This document shows, in pieces, positions 18,109 through 27,023 of a stretch of 64,000 nucleotides of DNA. Source of the stretch: Ramlibacter sp. (GTDB taxonomy: Bacteria; Pseudomonadota; Gammaproteobacteria; Burkholderiales; Burkholderiaceae_C); NCBI GenBank assembly GCA_019635435.1, contig JAHBZM010000001.1, forward strand, positions 4,278,001 through 4,342,000, read 5' to 3'. Made by a program: the position numbers and the translations under genes. The stretch's first letter is position 1. Each line of letters opens with the position of its first letter. The notes beneath the pieces were generated by a model, which saw only the letters and a program-made list of their open reading frames with translations, ran no database searches and had not been told where the DNA came from.

Positions 18109-19962
18109 ATGCGATGCGTCGCAGCGGCGGCTTGGCGGGCCATGGCACTGCTGTTCGCGCTCGCCGTGGCGTGCATGGCACCGGCCCGCGCCGCCGCGCC
18201 GGTGCAGCAGGTGCCGGTGGTGATGCTGGACGCCGCCGGCGCAGCCAGCATCGACGCTGAAACCCGGGGCCTGTTCTGGCTGGACAGCCAGGGCAGCGCC
18301 ACCATCGACCAGGTGGCCCTGACGGCCCCGGCGCGTTTCCAGCCGATGCGCGCCGACGTGATCTACACGCCCGGAGAGACCGGTGCCCTGTGGCTGTACT
18401 ACCGGCTCGAGCGCGAGCGCACGCAGCGCCAGAACTGGCTGATCGAGTTCCCCATTCCGGTGCTGGACCTCGCCACGGTCTACCAGAAGGACGCGCGCGG
18501 CCAGTGGCAGTCGCAGACCGCGGGCGACACGCTGGCCGTGGACGCCTGGCCCGAACCCGGGCGCTACCCCTTCTTCCGGCTGGACCTGCCGCCGGGCCAG
18601 CCGCGCGACGTGTTTGTGCGCATTCGCCATACCACGCCGATCAGCCTGCCGGTGGTGCTCAGCGCCCAGTCCGCGCATGACCAGCGCATCCAGATCGAGT
18701 ACATGGGGCTGGGCATGGCCTTTGGCGCGCTGACCCTGCTGATTGCGGCCTGCATCGCCCAGGCCCGGGTCTACCGGGACCGGGTCTATGCCTGGTATTC
18801 GGCCTACGCGGCCATCATGACGCTGGCGGTGGCGGCCTACACCGGGGTGGGCGGGCACCTGCTGTGGAGCGGCTACGGCTACTGGACCGATGCCTCGCAG
18901 GGCTTCCTGGCGCTGCTGGCCGGCGGCGCGGCCCTGCTGTTTGTGCGGCACCTCACGGGCATCTCGGCCCGCTTCCGCTGGCTGGACCGCGCGGTGCGCT
19001 GGGCCGGCTGGGCCGGCCTGGTTCTGGCGGCGCTGTTCCTGGTCGTCAGCAAGCCCGTCGGCCTGATGATGGTGGGCGGCTACGTGGCGCTGGCCGCCAT
19101 CACCAACACCTGGATCGCCTGGCTCGCCTGGCGCCGCGGCGACGTGGTCGGGCTGTGGGTGCTGGCCGCCTATGTGCCGCTGACCCTGTCGGTGCTGCTG
19201 GCCGTGCTGCGGCTGTTTGGCCTGCTGCCGATCTCCTTCGGCACGCAGTACGCGGTGGTGCTGGGCAGCGCGCTGGAGGTGCCGCTGCTGCTGGTGGCCC
19301 TGAGCATCCGCTCGCGCGAACGCCATGGCGCCCACATCCGCGAGCTTGCGCTGTCCAGCCAGGATGCGCTGACCGGGCTGCTGGCCGCCCACCTGTTCCA
19401 TGACCGGCTGCGCCAGGTGGTTGCCCGCTACCGGCGCGACCAGCAGAACGCGGCCGTGATCTTCATCGACCTGGTGAACTACCAGCGCATCAAGAGCTTC
19501 CACGGCAGCGCCGTGGCCGAGCAGAGCCTGCTGCGCAGCGTGATCAAGCTGCGCCGGCTGCTGCGCGATGTGGACACCGTGAGCCGCGTCGGCGAAGCCC
19601 GGTTCGGCCTGATCCTGGAAGGCGTCAACTCACGCGCCGCGGTGACCGACCGGGCCGCCCGCCTGATCGCGGCCGGCCTGATGCCGCTGAAGGGCCTCAA
19701 GCCTGAAGTGACGCTGCAGTTTCATATCGGCTCCGCGCTGCTGAGCGAGCGCCTGATGGATGCGCCCGCGCTGGCCAGCGCGCTGTCGGACCTGCTGGGC
19801 AGCATGTCGTCACGCACCCGGCGGCCCATCCGCTTCCTCGAACCCGAAGCCACGCAGCGCATGCCGCTGGCCATGTCGTCGCTGTACGACGGCGAGGGCG
19901 ATGACGACAGCCAGCTGCCGCGCCCCGGCACCGACCCGCACCCGGCTCAGTCGAACGCGTAG
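18109..19962 (+). CDS. 7TMR-DISM receptor with degenerate GGDEF domain
   Basis: This 617-aa membrane protein has a signal peptide (MRCVAAAAWRAMALLFALAV...ARA), a periplasmic 7TMR-DISMED2-type sensor domain to about residue 190 (WLYYRLERE and WLIEFPIPVLDLATVY), seven membrane helices to about residue 420, and a C-terminal GGDEF fold beginning SSQDALTGLLAAHLFHDRL. The catalytic loop reads RVGEARFGLIL where RxGGDEF is expected, so cyclic-di-GMP synthesis is doubtful; it may bind ligand or act as a pseudo-enzyme. I chose the ATG at 18109 because it begins the signal peptide; an ATG at 18076 overlaps the ychF start. Its 3' end overlaps the MOSC gene by 16 bases. Confidence 0.85.
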   Translation: MRCVAAAAWRAMALLFALAVACMAPARAAAPVQQVPVVMLDAAGAASIDAETRGLFWLDSQGSATIDQVALTAPARFQPMRADVIYTPGETGALWLYYRLERERTQRQNWLIEFPIPVLDLATVYQKDARGQWQSQTAGDTLAVDAWPEPGRYPFFRLDLPPGQPRDVFVRIRHTTPISLPVVLSAQSAHDQRIQIEYMGLGMAFGALTLLIAACIAQARVYRDRVYAWYSAYAAIMTLAVAAYTGVGGHLLWSGYGYWTDASQGFLALLAGGAALLFVRHLTGISARFRWLDRAVRWAGWAGLVLAALFLVVSKPVGLMMVGGYVALAAITNTWIAWLAWRRGDVVGLWVLAAYVPLTLSVLLAVLRLFGLLPISFGTQYAVVLGSALEVPLLLVALSIRSRERHGAHIRELALSSQDALTGLLAAHLFHDRLRQVVARYRRDQQNAAVIFIDLVNYQRIKSFHGSAVAEQSLLRSVIKLRRLLRDVDTVSRVGEARFGLILEGVNSRAAVTDRAARLIAAGLMPLKGLKPEVTLQFHIGSALLSERLMDAPALASALSDLLGSMSSRTRRPIRFLEPEATQRMPLAMSSLYDGEGDDDSQLPRPGTDPHPAQSNA

Positions 19963-20813
19963 TCGGCGCGCACCGTCTGCCCGACGCGCAGCACCTGCCC
20001 CACCCCCTGCAACGCGATGGCATTCATGCCAAAAGTCACGGCCCCTTTCAGGCGCGGCTCCTGCCGGTAGGCCTGCAGCGTGTCGCTGACCTCGGGGCTG
20101 CTCAGGGCCGTGGCCGGGTCGATGTTGGGGATCGGGCAGCGCGCGCAGGGCTTGACCGGCTTCAGCTCCACCAGCCCCTCCCCGGCCTCGATGAGCAGGG
20201 TCTGCACGCGGTCCTCGTCGTGGGCCTCGAGATCGGCCAGCACCACATTGGGCCGGAACCGCTCCATGCCCACCGGCGCATGCCCGCCCGCCTCCAGGCG
20301 TTGGTTCAGCCCGGCCAGCGAGGCCTCGCTGGTCACCAGCACCGGGTAGCCGTCCGAGAACTGGTTGAGCGCCTGCACGCCCGCGGTCCAGTCCAGGCTG
20401 GACACGCGGCGAAAGTCGGGGTCAAACCGCACCAGCCGCAGCTTTTGCCCCAGAAAGTCCGAAAACCATTGGGCCGCCACATCGCCCATGTCCCAGGCGT
20501 CCACCACGTCGTTCCAGACCCGCACCCGGGCCGGCTTCTCGACGGCGTCCAGCGCCACATGCAGGGCCAGCATGCCGGGCGCGCGCAACACCATGTCGTC
20601 CGAGCGCAACTTGGGCTGGACCAGGGCCATGCGCGGCAGCTCGCGCTGGGTGACGAATTCACCGGCCTCGTCCACCACCATCCAGGTCCGGTCAAATTCC
20701 AGGCCGGTCTCGGTCAGCACCGCCTCACGCAATTCAATGCCCGCGCAGGACTTGACCGGGTAAACAAACAGGCGGGCAATGCGGGCGGTGATATCGGCGG
20801 TTTCGGCACTCAC
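19947..20813 (-). CDS. MOSC domain-containing protein (YcbX-like)
   Basis: This 288-aa protein has an N-terminal MOSC beta-barrel domain (ARIARLFVYPVKSCAGIEL, residues about 10-130) followed by a MOSC domain. Key parts are the phenotype-typical RTWMVVDEAGEFVTQRE, the ERFRPNVVL strand, and CARCPIPNIDPAT, which holds the conserved Cys thought to bind the sulfur of molybdenum cofactor. Relatives such as YcbX and mARC reduce N-hydroxylated compounds using Moco. The start is a GTG at 20811-20813 with AAGGAAG upstream. It is divergent from the UbiH-like gene and convergent with the 7TM gene. Confidence 0.88.
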   Translation of the reverse strand: MSAETADITARIARLFVYPVKSCAGIELREAVLTETGLEFDRTWMVVDEAGEFVTQRELPRMALVQPKLRSDDMVLRAPGMLALHVALDAVEKPARVRVWNDVVDAWDMGDVAAQWFSDFLGQKLRLVRFDPDFRRVSSLDWTAGVQALNQFSDGYPVLVTSEASLAGLNQRLEAGGHAPVGMERFRPNVVLADLEAHDEDRVQTLLIEAGEGLVELKPVKPCARCPIPNIDPATALSSPEVSDTLQAYRQEPRLKGAVTFGMNAIALQGVGQVLRVGQTVRADYAFD

Positions 20814-20868
20814 GGGGCTTCCTTGAACGGGCAGGACGCGATTGTGCCCGCCTCCTACAATCCCCTGC

Positions 20869-21972
20869 ATGGCACCTCCCATTGACGTCTGCATCCGCGG
20901 CGCCGGCATCGTCGGCAGCACGCTGGCGCTGCTGCTGGCCCGCGAACGCCTGCGCGTGGGCCTGGTGCGGGCGCCCGCGCCCGAAAGCGCGGGCGGCGAC
21001 GTCCGGGCCTATGCGCTGAACGCCGCCTCCAGGAACCTGCTGGAGTCGCTGCGCGCCTGGCCCGACGCGGCCCACGCGACCCCGGTGCAGGGCATGCAGG
21101 TGCAGGGCGACGACGGCGGCCTGGTCACCTTCAGCGCCGCGGCCCAGGCCGTGCCCGCGCTGGCCTGGGTGGTGGACGTGCCGGCGCTGCAGGAGCGGCT
21201 GGCCGAGGCCGTGCGCTACCAGCCGCTGGTGGAGGTGCTCACCGAACCACGCCGCGCCGCGCTCACGGTGGTGTGCGAGGGCCGCGCCAGTGCCACGCGG
21301 GCCGAATTTGGCGTCGGTTTCAGCGTCACGCCCTATGGCCAGCGCGGCATCGCGGCCCGCGTGGAATGTGACAAACCGCACGGGCAGATCGCCCGGCAGT
21401 GGTTTTCGGGGGGGGAAATCCTCGCTTTCCTGCCTTTGTCACAACCGTCCGGGAACTCCGTGGCCGTTGTCTGGTCAGTGCAGGAGGATCGTGCGGCCGG
21501 GTTGCTCGCCCTGGACCCCGAGGCATTTGCCCGTGAACTGGAGGCCGCCAGCGGCGGTGCGCTCGGAAAGCTCTCGCTGCTCAGCGAACGCGCCGCCTGG
21601 CCACTGCAACTGGCGCGGGCTGACCGCTGGAGCGGCGCCGGCTGGGCCCTGGCGGGCGACGCGGCGCACCTGGTGCACCCGCTGGCCGGCCAGGGGCTGA
21701 ATCTGGGGCTGGGCGATGCGCAGGCGCTGGCCGGGGTGCTGCACGAACGCGAATACTGGCGCGGCGTGGGCGACGCCCGGCTGCTGCGGCGCTACGAAAG
21801 GGCGCGCCAGGCCGATGTGCGGCTGATGGGCGCCACGACCGACGGACTGCAGCAGCTGTTTGCCCATGACGATGGTGTGCGGCAGGCGCTGCGCAACTGG
21901 GGCATGAAGGGTTTTGAACGCAGCGGGCCCCTGAAACAATGGGTGGCGCGCCGCGCGATGGGGTTGAATTGA
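20869..21972 (+). CDS. FAD-dependent monooxygenase, UbiH/UbiF family
   Basis: This 367-aa flavoprotein hydroxylase is probably in ubiquinone ring hydroxylation. The N-terminal dinucleotide fold is CIRGAGIVGSTLALLLARE. The second FAD motif is WALAGDAAHLVHPLAGQGLN, then LGLGDAQALAGVL. DVRAYALNAASRNLLESL corresponds to the family R-x-x-A-L motif. It is a little shorter than E. coli UbiH (392 aa) and the middle region diverges, so UbiH, UbiF and UbiI cannot be told apart here. It is followed after one base by dsbC, suggesting co-transcription. Confidence 0.82.
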   Translation: MAPPIDVCIRGAGIVGSTLALLLARERLRVGLVRAPAPESAGGDVRAYALNAASRNLLESLRAWPDAAHATPVQGMQVQGDDGGLVTFSAAAQAVPALAWVVDVPALQERLAEAVRYQPLVEVLTEPRRAALTVVCEGRASATRAEFGVGFSVTPYGQRGIAARVECDKPHGQIARQWFSGGEILAFLPLSQPSGNSVAVVWSVQEDRAAGLLALDPEAFARELEAASGGALGKLSLLSERAAWPLQLARADRWSGAGWALAGDAAHLVHPLAGQGLNLGLGDAQALAGVLHEREYWRGVGDARLLRRYERARQADVRLMGATTDGLQQLFAHDDGVRQALRNWGMKGFERSGPLKQWVARRAMGLN

Positions 21973-21973
21973 A

Positions 21974-22714
21974 ATGAACGCAGCAATGCAAAACGGAAAA
22001 ACCATGAACATGATCAAGACCGGGCTGTGCGCCGCCGTGCTGGCCACCTGTGCGGGCGCTTTCGCGCAGGAAGCCACCATCCGCAAGAACCTGGGCGAGC
22101 GCGTGCCGCAACTGCAGGCGATTGACGAAGTCATCAAGAGCCCCATGCCCGGCCTCTATGAAGTGCGCGTGGGCACCGAGATCCTCTACACCGACGTGGA
22201 GGGCAACTTCCTGATCCAGGGCAGCCTGATCGACACCAAGCAGCGCCGCAACCTGACCGAGGAGCGCGTCGAGAAGCTCACCGCCATCAGTTTCGACAGC
22301 CTGCCGCTGAAGGACGCGTTCACCATCGTGCGTGGCGACGGCAAGCGCAAGCTGGCCGTGTTCGAAGACCCCAACTGCGGCTACTGCAAGCGCTTCGAGC
22401 GCGACCTGCAGAAGGTCAACAACGTGACCATCCACATGTTCCTGTACCCGATCCTGAGCCAGGACTCGGCCGAGAAGTCGCGCCACATCTGGTGCACCAA
22501 GGACCGCGCCAAGGCCTGGCAGGACCACATGGTGCGCGACGCCGCCGTGACGCCGGCCGCCGCCTGCGATGCCAGCGCCGTGGCCCGCAACATCGAGTTT
22601 GGCAAGAAGTACAAGATCACGGGCACGCCCACGCTGATCTTTGCCGACGGCTCGCGCGTGCCCGGTGCCATCAATTCACAGCAGGTCGAAAAATTCCTCG
22701 CCGACGCCAAGTGA
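21974..22714 (+). CDS. dsbC: Periplasmic thiol:disulfide interchange protein DsbC
   Basis: This 246-aa disulfide isomerase acts in the periplasm. A signal peptide ends at AGAFAQ (about residue 32). The N-terminal dimerisation domain contains MPGLYEVRVGTEILYTDVEGNF split by the usual turn. The thioredoxin fold follows with active-site CGYC in FEDPNCGYCKRFERDL, and the cis-Pro loop is ITGTPTLIFADG. A second Cys pair (HIWCTKDRAKAW and AACDAS) is as in E. coli DsbC. The start may be the ATG at 21974 or the one at 22004 (MNMIKTG), which gives a more ordinary signal peptide with GGA upstream. Confidence 0.93.
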   Translation: MNAAMQNGKTMNMIKTGLCAAVLATCAGAFAQEATIRKNLGERVPQLQAIDEVIKSPMPGLYEVRVGTEILYTDVEGNFLIQGSLIDTKQRRNLTEERVEKLTAISFDSLPLKDAFTIVRGDGKRKLAVFEDPNCGYCKRFERDLQKVNNVTIHMFLYPILSQDSAEKSRHIWCTKDRAKAWQDHMVRDAAVTPAAACDASAVARNIEFGKKYKITGTPTLIFADGSRVPGAINSQQVEKFLADAK

Positions 22715-22773
22715 TCGGGCGCTGAAACGGCCCTGCGGCGGCCGTGCCGGGAAGCCTTGCGTATAGTCCCCGC

Positions 22774-24564
22774 ATGGCCTCCCGCAAACCCCTCTCCCCG
22801 CCCGCTGGCGTCCACTACCGGGTGGAAGCCGCCGACCTGCATGCCCACCTCTTTCGCGTCACCCTGAGCATCGCGCAGCCCGCGCCGCAGCAGCGCGTGT
22901 CCCTGCCAGTCTGGATTCCCGGCAGCTACCTGGTGCGCGAGTTCTCCAAGAACCTGCAGAAGCTGCAGGCCCACCAGGGCGGGCGCAGCCGGCCCGTGCA
23001 GCAACTGGACAAATGCAGCTGGCAGATCGAGGCCACGCCCGGCGAGCCGCTGACGCTGAGCTACGAGGTCTATGCCTTCGACCCCTCGGTGCGCACCGCC
23101 TGGCTGGACAGCCAGCGCGGGTTTTTCAACAGCACCAGCCTGTGCCTGCGCGTGGAAGGCCAGTGCGACCGCCCCCATGCGCTGGAGCTTGCCAGCACCA
23201 CCGCGCAGCGCGGCTGGCAGGTGGCCACGGGCCTCACACCGCACAAGGTCAATGCCAGCGGCTTCGGCACCTGGCTGGCGGCCGACTACGACGAGCTGGC
23301 CGACTGCCCGGTCGAGATGGGCCGCTTCTGGCGCGGCGAGTTCATGGCCGGCGGCGTGCTGCACCAGTTCGTGGTGGCCGGGGCCGCTGCCTCGTTTGAC
23401 AGCGACCGCCTGCTTGCCGACACGCAGAAGATCTGCGAGACGGCGCTGCGCTTGTGGCATGCGCGGCCCGGCAGCAACCGGCTGGCAACGCGCCCGCCCA
23501 TGCGCAGCTACCTGTTCATGCTCAACGTGGTGGACGACAACTACGGCGGGCTTGAACACCGCAACAGCACGGCCCTGATCGCCTCGCGCAAGGACCTGCC
23601 CCGCGTGGGCGAGCCGCGCCAGACCGACGGCTACACCACGCTGCTGGGCCTGATCAGCCACGAGTACTTCCACACCTGGAACGTCAAGCGGCTGCGCCCC
23701 GCCGAGTTCGCGCGCTACGACTACACGCAGGAGAACTACACCCGGCTGCTGTGGTTCTTCGAGGGCTTCACCAGCTACTACGACGACCTGCTGCTGCGCC
23801 GCGCGGGCCTGATCGACGACGCCGCCTACCTCAAGCTGCTCAACAAGACGCTCAACCAGGTGGCGCAGACGCCGGGGCGCGAGGTGCAGTCGGTGGCGCA
23901 GGCCAGCTTCGACGCCTGGGTCAAGTACTACCGCCAGGACGAAAACACCGCCAACGCCACCGTGAGCTACTACACCAAGGGCGCGCTGGTGGCGCTGTGC
24001 CTGGACCTCACGCTGCGCCGCGAGGGCCAGGCCACGCTCGATGACGTGATGCGCGCGCTGTGGCGGCGCTGCCAGGCCGGGCCCATGGCCGAGGCCGACC
24101 TGGCCGCCGTGCTGCAGGAACTGGGCGGGCGCCCCTACACCCGCGAGCTGGCGCAGTGGGTGCACGGCACGCGCGAGCTGCCGCTGCGCGAACTGCTCGA
24201 GGGCTGTGGCGTGGCGGTGCATGACGACCCCGCGCAGCTGGCCCAGCGGCTGGGCCTGCGCGCCACCGAAACCAGTGGCAACGTGCAGGTCAAGACCGTG
24301 CTGCGCGGCGGCGCGGCTGAGCAGGCCGGCCTGGCCGCCGGCGACGAGTGGCTGGGCGTGGAGGCCGGCGGCCAGGCCTGGCGCCTGGGCCGGCTCGACG
24401 AGCTGCCGCTGTACGCAGGGGCCCACAAGGCCGTGACCGCGCTGATCGCCCGCGACAAACGCCTGCTGCGCCTGCGGCTCACCGCGCCCGCCTCCAGCAC
24501 CACCTGGCGGCTCGCCCTGCGCGATGCCGCGCAGGTTCGCCCGTGGCTCGGCGCGCAAGGCTGA
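22774..24564 (+). CDS. M61-family metallopeptidase with PDZ domain
   Basis: This 596-aa zinc peptidase resembles glycyl aminopeptidase of Sphingomonas. The N-terminal beta-sandwich domain (residues 10-180) precedes a catalytic domain with HEYFHTWNVKRLRP (HExxH) around residue 295. GGLEHRNST lies just before it, and the downstream Glu is in WFFEGFTSYYDDLLLRRAGL. A PDZ domain occupies about residues 500-570 (VLRGGAAEQAGLAAGDEWLGV). No clear signal peptide is visible, so a cytoplasmic place is likely. The physiological substrate is unknown. The ATG 22774 was chosen over a GTG at 22744. Its end overlaps the next gene by 22 bases. Confidence 0.9.
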   Translation: MASRKPLSPPAGVHYRVEAADLHAHLFRVTLSIAQPAPQQRVSLPVWIPGSYLVREFSKNLQKLQAHQGGRSRPVQQLDKCSWQIEATPGEPLTLSYEVYAFDPSVRTAWLDSQRGFFNSTSLCLRVEGQCDRPHALELASTTAQRGWQVATGLTPHKVNASGFGTWLAADYDELADCPVEMGRFWRGEFMAGGVLHQFVVAGAAASFDSDRLLADTQKICETALRLWHARPGSNRLATRPPMRSYLFMLNVVDDNYGGLEHRNSTALIASRKDLPRVGEPRQTDGYTTLLGLISHEYFHTWNVKRLRPAEFARYDYTQENYTRLLWFFEGFTSYYDDLLLRRAGLIDDAAYLKLLNKTLNQVAQTPGREVQSVAQASFDAWVKYYRQDENTANATVSYYTKGALVALCLDLTLRREGQATLDDVMRALWRRCQAGPMAEADLAAVLQELGGRPYTRELAQWVHGTRELPLRELLEGCGVAVHDDPAQLAQRLGLRATETSGNVQVKTVLRGGAAEQAGLAAGDEWLGVEAGGQAWRLGRLDELPLYAGAHKAVTALIARDKRLLRLRLTAPASSTTWRLALRDAAQVRPWLGAQG

Positions 24565-25712
24565 TCGCCCTGCTGCTGGCGGTGCTGGCAGGCCACGGCA
24601 TCGCGCTGGACTGGCTGGCCCGCCACTGGCGGCAAAGCGCGGTGCTGCGGCCCATGACCGCACCGCTGCTCACACGCCTGATCACCCCCACCGCGCCCGC
24701 GGCACCGGTGCCCGCCCGGGTTTTGAAGCCAAAAGGGCCTGGAGTCCAGACGGGGCGGCCACTGTCTGCTATGACTTCAGTAGCAAAACAGGCCACCCCC
24801 ACGCAGGTGGCCGAGGCCGAACCACCGCCTTTGCCGCCCTCTGCACCTGCGGCTCCACCCGCCACTGCGCCTGCTCCCGCGCAGGTGCAGGCCCAAACGC
24901 CCGCGGCGCCTGAGCCGCCCGCGCCGCCACCCCCTCCCCTTGCATTGCCCGAGCCCCCCATGGCCGCCGCGCCCTCCGTGTCGGCCACCACGGCGCTTGC
25001 CGCAAAAGCCGGGCCCGCCGCCCAGCCCCCCGGCGCCCCGCCCATGCCGGCATCGCCGCCCGCTGATCCGCTGGCCAGCTGGCCCGCCGACACGCGGCTG
25101 AGCTACCAGCTGCGCGGCTGGTTCCGCGGCGAGCTGTATGGCGACGCCCGCGTGCAGTGGCAGCGCGAGGCCGACCGCTACCAGGTGCGCGTGGAGATCG
25201 ACATCGGCCCGTTCGCCAGCCTGGCCATGACCAGCCAGGGCGTGGTCCTGGCCGACGGGCTGCGCCCCGGGGCCTACGAGGAACAGCGCCGCGGCAAGTC
25301 GCGCGTGGTGCGGCTGGGCGAGCGCGAGCTGACGCTGGAAGGCGGGCGCCGCGTGCCGCGCCCGGCCGGTGTGCAGGACACGGCCAGCCAGTTCGTCGAT
25401 TTGAGCCACCGCTTTGCCAGCGGCCTGGAGCCGCTGGAAGTTGGCCGCGCCATCAGCTTCTGGATGGCCCGCCCCGGCGGGCTGGACCTGTGGACCTACG
25501 ACATCACCGAGCGCGTCACGCTGCAAACACCCAAGCTGGGGCCGGTTGAGGCCCTGCACCTGGTGCCGCGACCCACGGCGCAGCCGCGCGGCAACATCAC
25601 GGCCGAGATGTGGTTTGCGCCCAGCCTGCAGTACCTGCCGGTGCGCATCCGCATCAACCAGGGCAGCGAGATCTGGCTGGACCTGTTGGTCGAGAAGATC
25701 GAGCAGAGGTAG
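24543..25712 (+). CDS. DUF3108 domain protein with Pro/Ala-rich linker
   Basis: This 389-aa protein has an N-terminal membrane helix (LIALLLAVLAGHGIALDW), a Pro/Ala-rich disordered linker (residues about 55-175), and a C-terminal DUF3108 domain starting LASWPADTRLSYQLRGWFRG and including GNITAEMWFAPSLQYLPVRIRIN. It is probably anchored in the inner membrane and faces the periplasm; function is not known. The start is a GTG inside the M61 gene end; ATG at 24654 is the alternative. Residues about 60-83 are encoded by an inverted copy of the dispersed repeat (24721-24792), which is 72 bases long and keeps the frame. Confidence 0.82.
   Translation: MARRARLIALLLAVLAGHGIALDWLARHWRQSAVLRPMTAPLLTRLITPTAPAAPVPARVLKPKGPGVQTGRPLSAMTSVAKQATPTQVAEAEPPPLPPSAPAAPPATAPAPAQVQAQTPAAPEPPAPPPPPLALPEPPMAAAPSVSATTALAAKAGPAAQPPGAPPMPASPPADPLASWPADTRLSYQLRGWFRGELYGDARVQWQREADRYQVRVEIDIGPFASLAMTSQGVVLADGLRPGAYEEQRRGKSRVVRLGERELTLEGGRRVPRPAGVQDTASQFVDLSHRFASGLEPLEVGRAISFWMARPGGLDLWTYDITERVTLQTPKLGPVEALHLVPRPTAQPRGNITAEMWFAPSLQYLPVRIRINQGSEIWLDLLVEKIEQR
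24721..24792 (-). repeat. Dispersed repeat, copy D, inside a coding sequence
   Basis: Read on the minus strand, this copy aligns with copy B (48241-48309) at 55 of 64 positions in my hand alignment, from the TGCTACTGA head through GTGGCCGCC, CTGGACTCCAGGCCC and TTTGGCTT. It occupies exactly 72 bases, 24 codons, of the linker in the DUF3108 gene. Confidence 0.8.
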
Positions 25713-25727
25713 CCCGGGCGAGCGAGG

Positions 25728-27023
25728 TCACTTCTTGCGCTGGTCGACCACGCGCTTGGCCTTGCCCAGGCTGCGCTCGACGCCGCCCTCGGCGCGCAGC
25801 TCGATCTTTGCGCTGGTGCCGATGTAGGTCTTGATCTCGTGCTGCAGGGCCTGCGCCGCCATGCGCGCGGCCGATGAGTCGGGCAGCGTGCCATGGCGTG
25901 TTTCGACCACCACGGTGAGCTCGTCCATCGGTCCTTCGCGGGTCAGCACGCACTGGTAGTGCGGCGCGAGTTCGGGGCGCTTGAGGATCAGCTCCTCGAT
26001 CTGCGTGGGGAACACGTTGACGCCGCGCACGATCATCATGTCGTCGCTGCGGCCGGTGATTTTTTCCATGCGGCGCATGGTGCGGGCCGTGCCCGGCAGC
26101 AGGCGCGTGAGATCGCGCGTGCGGTAGCGGATGATGGGCAGCGCCTCCTTGGTCAGGCTGGTGAACACCAGCTCGCCCAGTTCGCCATCGGCCACGGGCT
26201 CGCCGGTCTCGGAGTTGATGATCTCGGGGTAGAAATGGTCTTCCCAGATGGTGGGGCCGTCCTTGGTCTCCACGCACTCGTTGGCCACGCCCGGGCCCAT
26301 GACCTCGCTCAGGCCGTAGATGTCCACCGCGTCCATGCCCATGCGCTGCTCGATGGCCACGCGCATGTCGTTGGTCCAGGGCTCGGCGCCGAAGATGCCC
26401 AGGCGCAGGCTGGATTCGGCCGGATTCAGGCCCTGGCGCTCGAACTCGTCGGCAATGGCCAGCATGTAGCTGGGCGTGACCATGATGATGTCGGGCTTGA
26501 AGTCGGCGATCAGCTGCACCTGCCGTTCGGTCTGGCCACCGCCAAAGGGCACCACCGTGAGGCCGAGCTTTTCGGCGCCGTAATGCGCGCCCAGCCCGCC
26601 CGTGAACAGGCCGTAGCCATAGCTCACGTGCACCAGGTCGCCCGGCCGGGCGCCGCTGGCGCGGATGCTGCGCGCCATCACCTGCGACCAGGTGTCGATG
26701 TCCTTGAGGGTGTAGCCCACCACCGTGGGCTTGCCCGTGGTGCCGCTGGACGCGTGGATGCGCGCGCACTGCTCGCGCGGCACCGCAAACATGCCAAAGG
26801 GGTAGCTGTCGCGCAGGTCCTTCTTGGTCGTGAAGGGGAACTTCGCCAGATCGGCCAGCGTGCGGCAGTCGTCGGGGTGCACGCCGGCCGCGTCGAACTT
26901 GGCCCGGTACACGGGCGAGTTCGCGTAGGCATGGCGCAGCGTGGCGCGCAGGCGCTTGAGCTGCAGGCCGCGCAGCTCGTCGATGCTGGCCTTTTCAATC
27001 GGTTCCAGTGCAAAACGCTTCAT
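25728..27023 (-). CDS. paaK: Phenylacetate-CoA ligase
   Basis: This 431-aa adenylate-forming enzyme activates phenylacetate to phenylacetyl-CoA, the entry step of the aerobic hybrid pathway. The family signature IHASSGTTGKPTVVGYT is the ATP-binding loop (residues about 90-107). The middle holds YGLFTGGLGAHYGAEKLG, the aromatic-acid pocket IFGAEPWTNDMR and YGLSEVMGPGVANECVE. A8-like sequence RSDDMMIVRGVNVFPTQIEELI and C-terminal Lys region LGKAKRVVDQRKK follow. Its ATG overlaps the paaI stop in an ATGA arrangement. It is the last gene of paaG-paaI-paaK. Confidence 0.96.
   Translation of the reverse strand: MKRFALEPIEKASIDELRGLQLKRLRATLRHAYANSPVYRAKFDAAGVHPDDCRTLADLAKFPFTTKKDLRDSYPFGMFAVPREQCARIHASSGTTGKPTVVGYTLKDIDTWSQVMARSIRASGARPGDLVHVSYGYGLFTGGLGAHYGAEKLGLTVVPFGGGQTERQVQLIADFKPDIIMVTPSYMLAIADEFERQGLNPAESSLRLGIFGAEPWTNDMRVAIEQRMGMDAVDIYGLSEVMGPGVANECVETKDGPTIWEDHFYPEIINSETGEPVADGELGELVFTSLTKEALPIIRYRTRDLTRLLPGTARTMRRMEKITGRSDDMMIVRGVNVFPTQIEELILKRPELAPHYQCVLTREGPMDELTVVVETRHGTLPDSSAARMAAQALQHEIKTYIGTSAKIELRAEGGVERSLGKAKRVVDQRKK

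Noticed and set aside
22381..24663. A 760-codon minus-strand frame across dsbC end and the M61 gene
   Set aside because: Antisense to a recognised peptidase; product is low complexity.
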